In this document: piece by piece, positions 24,453 to 31,880 of the stretch | Layout of the letters: the number at the start of each line of letters is the position of its first letter | How positions within the stretch are numbered: the first letter of the stretch is position 1 | Assembly (NCBI RefSeq): GCF_018917965.1 | Contig: NZ_JAHLPP010000008.1 | Coordinates: 1-32,563, forward strand | Reading direction: 5' to 3' | DNA length: 32,563 nucleotides | DNA from: Pseudoflavonifractor sp. MSJ-37 | Lineage (GTDB): Bacteria > Bacillota > Clostridia > Oscillospirales > Oscillospiraceae | Notes under the pieces: model-generated | What the model was told of the DNA's origin: nothing | Seen by the model: only the letters and a program-made list of their open reading frames with translations | The model's database searches: none | Position numbers and translations under genes: made by a program

Positions 24453-24902
24453 ATGAGACAGAGACCGGAAAACGAGGCCGCGCTGACCTTCCTCAGCCGC
24501 TCCTCCAACGAGGGCTTCGCCCGCACGGCGGCGGCCTGCTTCGCCGCCCAGCTGGATCCCACGCTGGACGAGATCAACGACATCAAGACCGCCGTCAGCG
24601 AGGCGGTCACCAACTGCATCGTCCACGCCTACCCGGACGCCCTTGGAAAGATCCTGCTCCGCCTGCGGATCTACGGCCGGGACACGGTGGAGATCCTGGT
24701 GAAGGACAGCGGCGTGGGCATCCCGGACGTGGACAAGGCCATGGAGCCCCTCTTCACCACCGGGAACGAGGAGCGCTCCGGCATGGGCTTCACCATCATG
24801 GAGAGCTTCATGGACCGGGTGAAGGTCCGTTCCGCCCCGGGGAAGGGCACCGCCGTCACCATGACGAAGCGCCTCGCCCGCCGGATCGGCGGGGGCGCAT
24901 GA
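24453..24902 (+). CDS. spoIIAB: Anti-sigma F factor / serine kinase SpoIIAB
   Basis: A 149-aa GHKL ATPase kinase that holds sigma F and phosphorylates SpoIIAA. The N box is ..SEAVTNCIVHAYP with E50 and N54, the G1 box VKDSGVGIPD (83-92) and the G2 region GMGFTIMESF (110-119). ATG 24453 gives the usual length of about 146 aa; a TTG at 24429 would extend it by eight residues into spoIIAA without a better ribosome site. Its stop overlaps the sigF start (ATGA). Confidence 0.94.
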   Translation: MRQRPENEAALTFLSRSSNEGFARTAAACFAAQLDPTLDEINDIKTAVSEAVTNCIVHAYPDALGKILLRLRIYGRDTVEILVKDSGVGIPDVDKAMEPLFTTGNEERSGMGFTIMESFMDRVKVRSAPGKGTAVTMTKRLARRIGGGA

Positions 24903-25612
24903 GCGTCGCCGACACCCCGGAGCTGCTGGAGGAGGCCCGCAAAGGCGACAACGAGGCCTGCACCCGGATCTTGAACGAGAACGGCGGTCTGATCTGGGGC
25001 ATCGTCCGGCGGTACTACGGCCGGGGCGTGGACCCGGAGGACCTGTACCAGCTGGGCTGTCTGGGCTTTTTGAAGGCGGTGCGGGGGTTCGACCCGGCCT
25101 TCGGGTGCCAGTTCTCCACCTACGCCGTGCCCAAGATCGCCGGGGAGATCCGGCGGTTCCTGCGGGACGACGGGGCCGTGAAGGTGAGCCGGGGCATGAA
25201 GGAGCGCTGGGCCGTCCTGCGGCAGGCCCAGGAGCGCCTGACCGCCGCTCTGGGCCGGGAGCCCTCCCTCTCCGAGCTGGCGGAGGAGACCGGTCTGGAG
25301 CCGGAGGAGATCGCCGCCGCCGAGGAGGCGGCCCAGCCGGTGGCCTCCCTCCAGACGGAGACCGGCGACGGCGTCACGCTGGAGAGCGCCGTGGGGGCCG
25401 AGGGCTTCGAGGAGGCGCTGGTGGAGCGGGAGTCCCTCCGCGCCGCCGTGGCCGCCCTGCCCGACCGGGAGCGGCGGGTGATCCTCCTGCGGTATTTCCG
25501 GAGCTATACCCAGGACCGGACCGCCAAGGTCCTGGGGGTGTCTCAGGTGCAGATTTCCCGCATCGAGAAGCGGGCCATGGAGAGGCTCCGGCATCTGCTG
25601 GAGGAAACATAA
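24899..25612 (+). CDS. sigF: RNA polymerase sporulation sigma factor sigma F (SpoIIAC)
   Basis: A 237-aa sigma-70 family factor, the first forespore-specific sigma. Region 2 includes DLYQLGCLGFLKAVRGFDP and FSTYAVPKIAGEIRRFLRDD (about 47-92). Region 3 is about 105-150. Region 4 has the helix-turn-helix TAKVLGVSQVQISRIEKRAM (about 206-227). The N-terminal part matches sigma F/sigma G; the position after spoIIAA-spoIIAB fixes it as sigma F. It is translationally coupled to spoIIAB and followed by a strong terminator. Confidence 0.94.
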   Translation: MSVADTPELLEEARKGDNEACTRILNENGGLIWGIVRRYYGRGVDPEDLYQLGCLGFLKAVRGFDPAFGCQFSTYAVPKIAGEIRRFLRDDGAVKVSRGMKERWAVLRQAQERLTAALGREPSLSELAEETGLEPEEIAAAEEAAQPVASLQTETGDGVTLESAVGAEGFEEALVERESLRAAVAALPDRERRVILLRYFRSYTQDRTAKVLGVSQVQISRIEKRAMERLRHLLEET

Positions 25613-25616
25613 GACG

Positions 25617-25659
25617 CGCCCGCCCGGCTCCTTACAGATGGGAGCCGGGCGGGCGTTTC
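25617..25659 (+). terminator. Intrinsic terminator of the spoIIA operon
   Basis: A 15-bp perfect GC stem (25617-25631 with 25641-25655) with a 9-nt loop is followed by TTTCG, immediately after the sigF stop. Confidence 0.85.
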
Positions 25660-25668
25660 GCCTATCCC

Positions 25669-25710
25669 AAAACGAGGACAGGCCCCGGCCATATCAGCCG
25701 GAGCCTGTCC
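25669..25710 (-). terminator. Intrinsic terminator after iscU
   Basis: On the minus strand a 14-bp stem with one mismatch (25697-25710 with 25676-25689) is followed by CGTTTTGG. It ends the iscS-iscU transcript back to back with the spoIIA terminator. Confidence 0.8.
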
Positions 25711-25740
25711 CCAAAGAGATAAGAGAGAGTAGAACGCGGA

Positions 25741-26166
25741 TCAATGACAGCAGGGGCACTCGTCCGCCGGGGCGAGATCCTTCTCGTCGTAGCAGATGCC
25801 GTTGCGGTCGTAGTAGTCCTTGACGGCGGCCTTGATGGCCTCCTCCGCCAGGACGGAGCAGTGGATCTTCTGGGCGGGCAGACCGTCCAGGGCCTCCACC
25901 ACGGCCTGATTGGTGAGCTTCACGGCCTCGGTGATGGGCTTGCCCTTCACCAGCTCGGTGGCCATGGAGCTGGTGGCGATGGCGGAGCCGCACCCGAAGG
26001 TGTTGAACTTCACGTCGGTGATGATGCCGTCGGCGACCTTGATATACATCTTCATGATGTCGCCGCACTTGGCGTTGCCCACCTCGCCGATGCCGTCGGC
26101 GTCCTCCATCTTGCCCAGATTGCGGGGGTTCTGGAAGTGGTCCATGACCTTCTCACTATATAGCAT
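25741..26166 (-). CDS. iscU: Iron-sulfur cluster assembly scaffold IscU/NifU
   Basis: A 141-aa scaffold on which Fe-S clusters are built from IscS-derived sulfur. The three conserved cysteines are C34 (AKCGD), C59 (FGCGS) and C103 (KIHCSV), with D36 and H102 as in IscU. ATG 26166 with AGGAG nine bases upstream is chosen over an upstream ATG at 26187. The C-terminus carries an extra CPCCH tail, as in clostridial NifU-like proteins; its role is unclear. It overlaps the iscS end by 11 bases, so the pair is co-translated. Confidence 0.94.
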   Translation of the reverse strand: MLYSEKVMDHFQNPRNLGKMEDADGIGEVGNAKCGDIMKMYIKVADGIITDVKFNTFGCGSAIATSSMATELVKGKPITEAVKLTNQAVVEALDGLPAQKIHCSVLAEEAIKAAVKDYYDRNGICYDEKDLAPADECPCCH

Positions 26167-27343
26167 GGTGCTTGACTCCTTTTTCAAGATCTTCCCAGAC
26201 GGGAGACATATCGCGCAGGTAGGCCACCACCTCGGGGACGGCCTTGAGGATCAGGTCCATCTCCTCCTCCGTGTTGTACTCGGAGAGGGAGAGACGCAGG
26301 GAGCCGTGGGCGATCTCGTGGGGCAGGCCCAGAGCCAGCAGGACGTGGCTGGGGTCCAGAGAGCCGGAGGTGCAGGCCGATCCGGAGGAGGCGGCCACGC
26401 CCTTGGCGTCCAGCAGGAGGAGCAGGCTCTCGCCCTCGATGCCCTCGAAGCAGAAGCTCACGTTGCCGGGGAGCCGGCGCGCCCGGTCGCCGTTGAGCCG
26501 GGAGTGGGGGATCTGGGAGAGACCGTCGATCAGCTTGTCCCGCAGGGCGGTCATGTGGGCGGCGTTCTCGTCCAGATGGGAGACGGCCTCCTCCAGCGCG
26601 GCGGCGAGACCGGCGATGCCCGCCAAGTTCTCGGTGCCGGCCCGGCGGCCCCGCTCCTGCGCGCCGCCCTCGATGAAGGTCAGCAGAGGCTGGCCCTTCC
26701 GGCAGTACAGCACGCCCACGCCCTTGGGGCCGTGGAACTTATGGGCGGAGAGGGAGAGCATATCGATGTGGTCCTTGTCCACGTCCACGGGGATGTGGCC
26801 CACGGCCTGCACCGCGTCGGTGTGGAAGGGGACCTTCTTCTCCCGGCAGATGGCGCCGATCTCGGCGATGGGCTGGATAGTGCCCACCTCGTTGTTGGCG
26901 TACATGATCGTGACCAGCGCGGTGTCCTCCCGGATGGCGGCGGCCACGTCCTCGGGCCGGATGAGCCCCAGGGGGCCCACGTCCAGCAGAGTGACCTCGA
27001 AGCCCTCCCGCTCCAACTTCTTCAGGGTGTGGAGGACGGCGTGATGCTCGAAGGCGGAGGAGATGATGTGCCGCTTGCCCTTCTTGGCCCCCAGCAGGGC
27101 GGCGGAGCGGATGGCCTGGTTGTCAGCCTCGCTGCCGCCGGAGGTGAAGTAGATCTCCTCGGGCTTGGCCCCCAGACAGGCCGCGACCTTGGCCCGCTGT
27201 TCCATCAGGGCCTCGGCGGCCCGCTGACCCACGCTGTGGAGGGAGGAGGGATTGCCGTAGATGGTGTCGAAATAGGGCTCCATGGCCCGGATCGCCGTCT
27301 TGCTCATGGCAGTGGTGGCGGCGTTGTCCGCGTAGACGTACAT
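26156..27343 (-). CDS. iscS: Cysteine desulfurase IscS/NifS
   Basis: A 395-aa PLP enzyme that takes sulfur from cysteine to form a persulfide for cluster assembly. PLP lysine K202 lies in [12 protein letters not shown]. The catalytic cysteine C324 in the loop [17 protein letters not shown] is the IscS-type (group I) motif. The N-terminal YADNAATT and EHHAVLHTL motifs also fit. ATG 27343 follows AGGAGG. It has its own strong promoter just downstream of iscR. Confidence 0.95.
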   Translation of the reverse strand: MYVYADNAATTAMSKTAIRAMEPYFDTIYGNPSSLHSVGQRAAEALMEQRAKVAACLGAKPEEIYFTSGGSEADNQAIRSAALLGAKKGKRHIISSAFEHHAVLHTLKKLEREGFEVTLLDVGPLGLIRPEDVAAAIREDTALVTIMYANNEVGTIQPIAEIGAICREKKVPFHTDAVQAVGHIPVDVDKDHIDMLSLSAHKFHGPKGVGVLYCRKGQPLLTFIEGGAQERGRRAGTENLAGIAGLAAALEEAVSHLDENAAHMTALRDKLIDGLSQIPHSRLNGDRARRLPGNVSFCFEGIEGESLLLLLDAKGVAASSGSACTSGSLDPSHVLLALGLPHEIAHGSLRLSLSEYNTEEEMDLILKAVPEVVAYLRDMSPVWEDLEKGVKHHAI

Positions 27344-27398
27344 AGGTGGATGCCTCCTGTCAGGACTGTCATGTCCGTTATCCTAGCTCGTTGGTATG

Positions 27399-27427
27399 AT
27401 AATAGCACTGATTTTCCTACCTGTCAA
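27399..27427 (-). promoter_or_regulatory. Promoter of iscS-iscU
   Basis: On the minus strand, TTGACA (27427-27422), a 17-bp spacer and TATTAT (27404-27399) form a near-consensus sigma-A promoter. The -35 lies only nine bases past the iscR stop, so iscSU can be controlled separately from iscR. An IscR site is expected nearby, but I did not recognise a consensus. Confidence 0.87.
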
Positions 27428-27435
27428 GTAGAAAT

Positions 27436-27897
27436 TCAATCGTCCTCTGCCGGACCGGCCTTTGCCTCCTCGTTCCCGGCCGTCTCCGGCGGCAGGAGGT
27501 CCTGGAGGGTGCGGCTGTCCAGGAAATGGTTGATGGTGTCATAAAAGTCCTGCCAGAAGCCCATGGACATGCAGTCGCCGAAGAGCTGATGCCGGTGACA
27601 GCATTCCGGTCCCGCCTCCAGGCAGACCGTGGGGGCCAGCTTGCCCTCTGTGGCCCGGAGGATCTCCCCCATGGTGTAGTCCTTGGGCTCCCGGAGCAGG
27701 CGGTAGCCGCCGCTCTTCCCCCGGACGCTCTGGAGGAAGCCGGCCCGGCTGAGCAGGGCGATGATCTGCTCCAGATATTTGACGGTGATATCCTGCCGGG
27801 CGGCGATCTCGTGGAGGGGGATCAGCCCCTCGTCCCGATGGACGGCCAGATCGGTCATGACCCGCAGGGCATAACGGCCCTTAGTAGAAATCTTCAA
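27436..27897 (-). CDS. iscR: Rrf2-family regulator IscR
   Basis: A 153-aa winged-helix regulator of the Rrf2/IscR family. I prefer TTG 27897 (MKISTKGRYALRVM), the standard family N-terminus, with GAGGTGA five bases upstream; a GTG at 27906 would add three residues and overlaps that ribosome site. The helix-turn-helix spans about 28-62 (IAARQDITVKYLEQIIALL, then the wing VRGKSGGYRL). C92, C99/C100 and C109 form the cluster-binding region, close to the C92/C98/C104 pattern of E. coli IscR. Fe-S-bound IscR typically represses isc genes. The acidic C-terminal tail (EEAKAGPAEDD) is poorly conserved. Confidence 0.9.
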   Translation of the reverse strand: MKISTKGRYALRVMTDLAVHRDEGLIPLHEIAARQDITVKYLEQIIALLSRAGFLQSVRGKSGGYRLLREPKDYTMGEILRATEGKLAPTVCLEAGPECCHRHQLFGDCMSMGFWQDFYDTINHFLDSRTLQDLLPPETAGNEEAKAGPAEDD

Positions 27898-27929
27898 AGC
27901 GCTCACCTCGTTCGAGTCGTTCCGCCTGT

Positions 27930-27958
27930 ATTATACTATGATCGCGGTAGGGATTCAA
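27930..27958 (-). promoter_or_regulatory. Promoter of iscR
   Basis: On the minus strand, TTGAAT (27958-27953), a 17-bp spacer and a perfect TATAAT (27935-27930) lie about 33 bases upstream of the iscR start. Confidence 0.87.
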
Positions 27959-27988
27959 CAGGGAAGCTCTGCCTAACCATACGGGCCA

Positions 27989-27995
27989 TTCGACA
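27989..27995 (-). promoter_or_regulatory. Single Spo0A-box match in the iscR/cytidylate-kinase-like divergent region
   Basis: TTCGACA on the plus strand is TGTCGAA on the minus strand, an exact 0A box, 31 bases upstream of the iscR -35. A single 7-mer can occur by chance. Confidence 0.3.
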
Positions 27996-28029
27996 GATCG
28001 TGCAGTTTGTATGGATATCATCGCCCGAG

Positions 28030-28059
28030 TTTGACACCAAATGTCAAAAGTGATAAAAT
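28030..28059 (+). promoter_or_regulatory. Promoter with palindromic operator for the cytidylate-kinase-like gene
   Basis: TTGACA (28031-28036), a 17-bp spacer and TAAAAT (28054-28059) form a strong sigma-A promoter. The -35 is one arm of the inverted repeat TTTGACA-CCAAA-TGTCAAA (28030-28048), so a dimeric regulator could compete with RNA polymerase directly. Confidence 0.82.
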
Positions 28060-28115
28060 GAAACTGCCCTTAGAGGGCGAAACGATCATTCGACTTCCTG
28101 AAGGGAGGTTCCGAT

Positions 28116-28745
28116 ATGGAACATACTGTGATCTGTTTGAGCCGGCAGTCCGGCAGCGGCGGCCGCGAGGTGGGCCGTCGGCTGGCCAAGCGCCTGAACA
28201 TCCCCTTCTATGACTATGAGCTGATCGAGCTGGCCGCGGAGAAGGGCGGCATCCAGCTGGAGCGGCTGGAGAAGGTGGACGAGCGCAAGACCAATCCCTG
28301 GCTCTACCGGAGCCTGTACGAGGGCAACGGCTCCGTGGTGACCCGGGGCGGCTCTCCCAACGACACTCTGTTCTGGCTCCAGAGCGAGGTGGTCCGGGAG
28401 AAGGCGAAGGAGGGGAGCTGTATCTTCGTGGGCCGGTGCGCCGGCTATATCCTGCGCAAGGCGGGCATCCCCCACCACAGCGTGTTCATCTGCGCCCCCT
28501 GGGAGGACCGGATCCGCCGGGCCGGGATGCGGGAACAACTGGACGAGAAGAGCGCCGCCGCCTATGTCCGCAAGGTGGACAAGCAGCGCAAGGGCTATAC
28601 GGAGTACTACACCGGCGAGAGCTGGGGCAAGCCCGAGGACTATGAGCTCTGCGTGAACAGCAGTGTGCTGGGCCTGGACGGCACGGCCGAGCTGCTGGCC
28701 CGCCTGGTCCGAGCCGCCGAGGACGAGGGCATCGAGGGGAAATGA
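28116..28745 (+). CDS. Cytidylate-kinase-like family protein (P-loop NTPase)
   Basis: A 209-aa protein matching the cytidylate-kinase-like family common in Clostridia. The N-terminal phosphate-binding loop SRQSGSGGREVGRRLA (9-24) is followed by LNIPFYDYELIELAA, and later CIFVGRCAGYIL and ICAPWEDRIRRAG resemble the LID/NMP region. ATG 28116 follows GGGAGGTT. True CMP kinase (Cmk) differs, and family members are often of unknown substrate, so nucleotide kinase activity is inferred. It has a strong promoter with an operator-like palindrome and its own terminator. A QSG-type loop replaces the usual GPxGSGKS of Cmk. Confidence 0.85.
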   Translation: MEHTVICLSRQSGSGGREVGRRLAKRLNIPFYDYELIELAAEKGGIQLERLEKVDERKTNPWLYRSLYEGNGSVVTRGGSPNDTLFWLQSEVVREKAKEGSCIFVGRCAGYILRKAGIPHHSVFICAPWEDRIRRAGMREQLDEKSAAAYVRKVDKQRKGYTEYYTGESWGKPEDYELCVNSSVLGLDGTAELLARLVRAAEDEGIEGK

Positions 28746-28775
28746 GCGGCGTCCCGATCGCCAGACACAGAACGA

Positions 28776-28812
28776 GGCCCAGCGGCGCGTTTAGAGCGCC
28801 GCTGGGCCGTTT
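28776..28812 (+). terminator. Intrinsic terminator after the cytidylate-kinase-like gene
   Basis: A perfect 13-bp stem (28776-28788 with 28796-28808) with a 7-nt loop is followed by GTTTC. It lies between two convergent genes. Confidence 0.82.
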
Positions 28813-28841
28813 CATCTATCAGTATGGATGCGGATGGACCG

Positions 28842-29051
28842 TCACAGGGTGAAGTCCTCGTCCTCCAGCCGACTCAGGTCCAGCGCGGCGGGACGGGGCG
28901 GCACCCGCTTGAGGGGGTCGTACCGGAAGGAACGGCAGTGGCCGGCCGGATCCACCACGCCCCGCTTCGCGCAGAGGACAGAGCCCTCCTCCAGCTGGGT
29001 CCCGCGGGCGCAGTAGGCGCACCGGGGTTCGATCTCTTTCTTGAACAGCAT
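28842..29051 (-). CDS. Small four-cysteine protein of unknown function
   Basis: A 69-aa protein with C11-x2-C14, C27 and C39, a spacing that suggests a small zinc-ribbon-like fold. The sequence RCAYCARGTQL and the ending FRYDPLKRVPPRP, LEDEDFTL look conserved rather than accidental, and I recall similar hypothetical proteins in Oscillospiraceae. ATG 29051 follows AGAGGTC. It lies 40 bases downstream of ylbJ on the same strand, so the two are probably co-transcribed. The function is unknown; a metal-binding accessory protein is a guess. Confidence 0.75.
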   Translation of the reverse strand: MLFKKEIEPRCAYCARGTQLEEGSVLCAKRGVVDPAGHCRSFRYDPLKRVPPRPAALDLSRLEDEDFTL

Positions 29052-29091
29052 GGCGTGACCTCTTTTCTCGCTAGTTTCCTCATCTTCCCTA

Positions 29092-30267
29092 TTATATCAC
29101 TCCCGACCGGCGGTGAACAGACCTTTTTCCGGCTGACCGGATCAGGAGGAGCATCCCCAGGAGGAGCCCTCCGGCGGATGCGGCGGAGCCGCTCAGGACC
29201 GCTCCGAAGCCGGGACCGGCGACCATATCGGCCGCCGGTCCGGACAGCAGGGCGGCCGCCGGGGCCTCCAGGGGGACCATCCGTACGGCCAGAGCGGTGA
29301 GGGCGGAGGCCAGGATGCCGTGGAGGGCTTTTCCAGCCAGATAGGTCTTGGCGGACAGGCCGCTCTCCCCCAGGAAAGACAGGACCTGACAGTGGACGGA
29401 GATCCCGGCCCAGCCCAGCAGGAAGGCCGCCATGGACAGCCGTCCGGGGAGCGGCCCGTCCCCGGAGAGGGTCCATACCCCGGAGGAGATCTCCAGCAGA
29501 CCGGTGAGGAGCCGTTCCGCCCAGACCCGGTCCAGGCCCGGCAGAACGCTCAGCGCCCCGGACAGCGCGGCCATCGCCCCGGACAGGCTCAGGAGCCGGA
29601 TCGTCACCGTGAAAAAGACCACGAAGGCGCAGATGTTCAGGGCGGAGGAGGCGGCACTCTGTACCGAGCGGGTCAGAGCGGCCGGGAACCGTTTGGCCTG
29701 GAACTGGGGCCGGACGCCAGTGCCGGCGGCTCGTCCGCCGGCACCCTTGTAAAAGCGGAAGAGGATCCCCACGCAGAGGGACGCCGCTGCGTGGGTCAGA
29801 TAGAGCAGGAGCCCCACACGGCCGCTGGAAAAGACCCCGGTCCCTACCACGCCCAGGATGAAGGCCGGACCGGAGTTGTTGCAGAAGGCCAGGAGCCGCT
29901 CTGCCTCGGTCTTGGAGCACATGCCCTGCTGATAGAGGTCGATGGCGGTCTTGGCCCCCACGGGGTATCCGCCGATGGCCCCCAGTACGAAGGCGGAGGC
30001 ACAGACGCCGTCCACCCGGAAGAGGGGCCGCATGATCCCCTCCAGCATCCGCCCCAGACCGGCGGCCAGCCCCAGCTCCACCACCAGAGCGGACAGGACG
30101 AAGAAGGGGAATAGGGACGGGATGATCACATTATAGCACAGACGGAGCCCCTGCTTGGCGCCCTCCATCGCCTCAGTGGGATAGAGGAGCAGAGCCAGAG
30201 CGGCGCAGAGCACCCCCGCCCCCAGGATCAGATCCCGGGCCCAGGCCCGGGAGGACTGTCGGAACAA
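29092..30267 (-). CDS. ylbJ: Sporulation integral membrane protein YlbJ-like (nucleoside-recognition Gate domain)
   Basis: A 391-aa membrane protein with about eight to ten hydrophobic segments. Two Gate-type blocks are visible: YNVIIPSLFPFFVLSALV (about 44-61), and IGGYPVGAKTAIDLYQQG plus the typical AERLLAFCNNSGPAFILG (about 93-138). B. subtilis YlbJ has the same GYPVGAK and FCNNSGP features, is about 408 aa, and is a sigma-E-controlled protein needed for spore cortex formation. TTG 30267 is taken as start because GGAGGTG lies about seven bases upstream. The spo genes nearby fit a sporulation role. Confidence 0.85.
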   Translation of the reverse strand: MFRQSSRAWARDLILGAGVLCAALALLLYPTEAMEGAKQGLRLCYNVIIPSLFPFFVLSALVVELGLAAGLGRMLEGIMRPLFRVDGVCASAFVLGAIGGYPVGAKTAIDLYQQGMCSKTEAERLLAFCNNSGPAFILGVVGTGVFSSGRVGLLLYLTHAAASLCVGILFRFYKGAGGRAAGTGVRPQFQAKRFPAALTRSVQSAASSALNICAFVVFFTVTIRLLSLSGAMAALSGALSVLPGLDRVWAERLLTGLLEISSGVWTLSGDGPLPGRLSMAAFLLGWAGISVHCQVLSFLGESGLSAKTYLAGKALHGILASALTALAVRMVPLEAPAAALLSGPAADMVAGPGFGAVLSGSAASAGGLLLGMLLLIRSAGKRSVHRRSGVI

Positions 30268-30320
30268 TACGGACCACCTCCCGGGAGAGCCTATGCAGGC
30301 CCAAAGACCGATATGCGGGA

Positions 30321-30356
30321 AGAACGCCTGCCGACGGGATCGTCAGCAGGCGTTCT
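30321..30356. other. Hairpin between the M23 gene and ylbJ
   Basis: A long interrupted stem (AGAACGCCTGC, then GACG, loop GGAT) has no T-run on either strand. It may stabilise or partly terminate the M23 transcript. No other feature was seen in the 104-bp gap. Confidence 0.55.
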
Positions 30357-30371
30357 GCGCATCGAGCCGGC

Positions 30372-31100
30372 TTAGGCAGTAGGGAGATAGTCTGCCGGGT
30401 CTACCGGCTGGCCGTCCTTCAGGAGCGCGAAGTGGAGATGGGGCTCGTCGGCGCTCTCCGCGGCGGCGGTGCCGCCCACGGTCCCCAGAACGTCTCCGGC
30501 CTGGACCTGATCTCCGGTCTCCACCACCGGCTCGGTGGAGAGGTTGGCGTAGACGCTGACCAGCCCGCCGGTGTGCTCCACCGTGACGATGGTCCCCATG
30601 AGCTCGTCCTGCTGGACGGCGTTGACGGTCCCCTCCGCGGCGGCGGCCACCGGAGTGCCCAGCTCCGCAGTCAGGTCGAGGCCCTCATGCGTGCGCCAAT
30701 CGCCCATGGTCTGGCTGTAGGTGAGCGTGTCCGTACTGAAGGGGGTCAGGACCTCTCCCTCTACCGGGCGGACCGAAAAGACAGGAGCCACCGCCTCCGG
30801 GTCCGGCGTCTGGAGCGGACTGGGAGAGGGGGCCGCGGTGGCCGATGGTCTCGGCCGGGCCGTGGGTCGGGGCGTCGCGCTGACCTGCGGCTTCTGAGGC
30901 GTGACCGAACGTTCTTTCGGTGTCGGCCGGACGGTGACGGTGACCGGCTCGACCACCGGGGCCTCCGCCTGTGCGGAAGATCCATCGGTGAAAAGATGAT
31001 AGCCCGAGATCCCGAGCGCTGCCGCGCACAGGAGAAGGGCTATGTAGAAGCCCTTCTCCTCCAGCATGGTGCCGAGTCGTTCCAGGAATGGTCGTTTCAT
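30372..31100 (-). CDS. spoIIQ: SpoIIQ-like membrane-anchored M23 (LytM) family protein
   Basis: A 242-aa protein. ATG 31100 follows GGAGGT. There is a single membrane segment at about 18-33, a Pro/Thr/Ser/Arg-rich linker (55-100) and a LytM domain from about 105 to the end. The zinc ligands are present: H138 and D142 (HEGLD), H221/H223 (HLHF). At the usual catalytic-His position the sequence reads YANL with N186 where active LytM enzymes have YxHL. Forespore SpoIIQ, partner of the mother-cell SpoIIIA channel, is a LytM-fold protein with altered active residues, and the TMGDWRTHEG segment is SpoIIQ-like. The location near ylbJ and spoIIA agrees. A non-sporulation M23 regulator is possible. Confidence 0.72.
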   Translation of the reverse strand: MKRPFLERLGTMLEEKGFYIALLLCAAALGISGYHLFTDGSSAQAEAPVVEPVTVTVRPTPKERSVTPQKPQVSATPRPTARPRPSATAAPSPSPLQTPDPEAVAPVFSVRPVEGEVLTPFSTDTLTYSQTMGDWRTHEGLDLTAELGTPVAAAAEGTVNAVQQDELMGTIVTVEHTGGLVSVYANLSTEPVVETGDQVQAGDVLGTVGGTAAAESADEPHLHFALLKDGQPVDPADYLPTA

Positions 31101-31120
31101 GTGTGCTGCACCTCCGGACC

Positions 31121-31150
31121 TATCATTGCCCGGAGGCTGGAGGATCATAC
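31121..31150 (-). promoter_or_regulatory. Possible sigma-F-type promoter of the SpoIIQ-like gene
   Basis: On the minus strand, GTATG (31150-31146), a 15-bp spacer and GGCAATGATA (31130-31121) match the sigma-F pattern GYWTA/GGnrAnAnTr with one mismatch in each element. The distance to the ribosome site is very short, which weakens it. TATGAT at about 31149-31144 could instead be a sigma-A -10 with a poor -35. Confidence 0.3.
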
Positions 31151-31174
31151 CTGATCCATCCTGTTTTTCCAGAT

Positions 31175-31207
31175 AAAAAGACCGCCGTTCCGGGAGGAAC
31201 GACGGTC
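31175..31207 (-). terminator. Intrinsic terminator after the 167-aa protein gene
   Basis: On the minus strand a 12-bp stem with one G-T pair (31196-31207 with 31180-31191, loop of 4) is followed by TTTTTAT. It begins 13 bases after the stop codon. Confidence 0.88.
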
Positions 31208-31219
31208 GATGGGATCGGT

Positions 31220-31723
31220 TCAGCGCTCCATGACGCCGACCACCGCAAAGCGGCTACCGGTCTTCATGGGACCGGTGAGACGGAGCGGCCTGGAAGGCGC
31301 ATCGGGTCCGGTCATAGAGATGGACGCCTCAGGCCCGGAGTAGACCGTGGCCTGGAGCGGCTTGTCCGGCTCTCTGCGGAGGAAGAGCGCATTCATATCC
31401 TGAGCGGCAGAGACGACCGCCAGATGCTCCTTGCGGACCAGACCGGAAGCGGTCGGCACATAGTGGTAGGCGTCCTCCCCCAGATCCATGACCAGCTGGC
31501 CGGCGGGAGCGCCCTTGGGAGGCGTATAGGAGAACAGCACAGCAGTATACTGCGTCCAGTCCTTGGCGGCGAGATCGAACTCCAGCTCATCCCGGTCCTC
31601 GGACAGCGTGAACTCGTACAGGATGGCCATGGCGGCTTTTCCAGTGGATCTATCCAAGAGCTTGTCGATCACCGTGTGGTCTCCAGCCGTGGAGAGACCG
31701 GTGTTTTCTATCTTTTCCGGCAT
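31220..31723 (-). CDS. Uncharacterised 167-aa protein with Spo0A-box promoter region
   Basis: I do not recognise a family. ATG 31723 follows GGGAGGAT. There is no signal peptide or transmembrane segment. The composition (LYEFTLSEDRDELEFDL, YTAVLFSYTPPKG, SGPEASISMTG) suggests alternating beta strands, as in small structural or regulatory proteins. It has a clear sigma-A promoter, three tandem Spo0A boxes upstream and its own terminator, so it is a real, regulated single gene. It sits between the SpoIIQ-like gene and the third SLH gene. A link to sporulation entry or to the surface-protein locus is inference only. Confidence 0.78.
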   Translation of the reverse strand: MPEKIENTGLSTAGDHTVIDKLLDRSTGKAAMAILYEFTLSEDRDELEFDLAAKDWTQYTAVLFSYTPPKGAPAGQLVMDLGEDAYHYVPTASGLVRKEHLAVVSAAQDMNALFLRREPDKPLQATVYSGPEASISMTGPDAPSRPLRLTGPMKTGSRFAVVGVMER

Positions 31724-31809
31724 GGGATCCTCCCTCTCTATGTCTAACGATATATGGAATGGAGCGAGCCGTCATCGATTCCTGCGGACTGCCCTATCAA
31801 CTGATAGAT

Positions 31810-31838
31810 AGTATAGCAGATTCCTTCGGTGATTTCAA
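31810..31838 (-). promoter_or_regulatory. Sigma-A promoter of the 167-aa protein gene
   Basis: On the minus strand, TTGAAA (31838-31833), a 17-bp spacer and TATACT (31815-31810) give a good vegetative promoter about 87 bases upstream of the start codon. Confidence 0.83.
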
Positions 31839-31880
31839 TGTTATCGTGTTTATATCTAAAAATCGCTGTTTTTTCATTTT

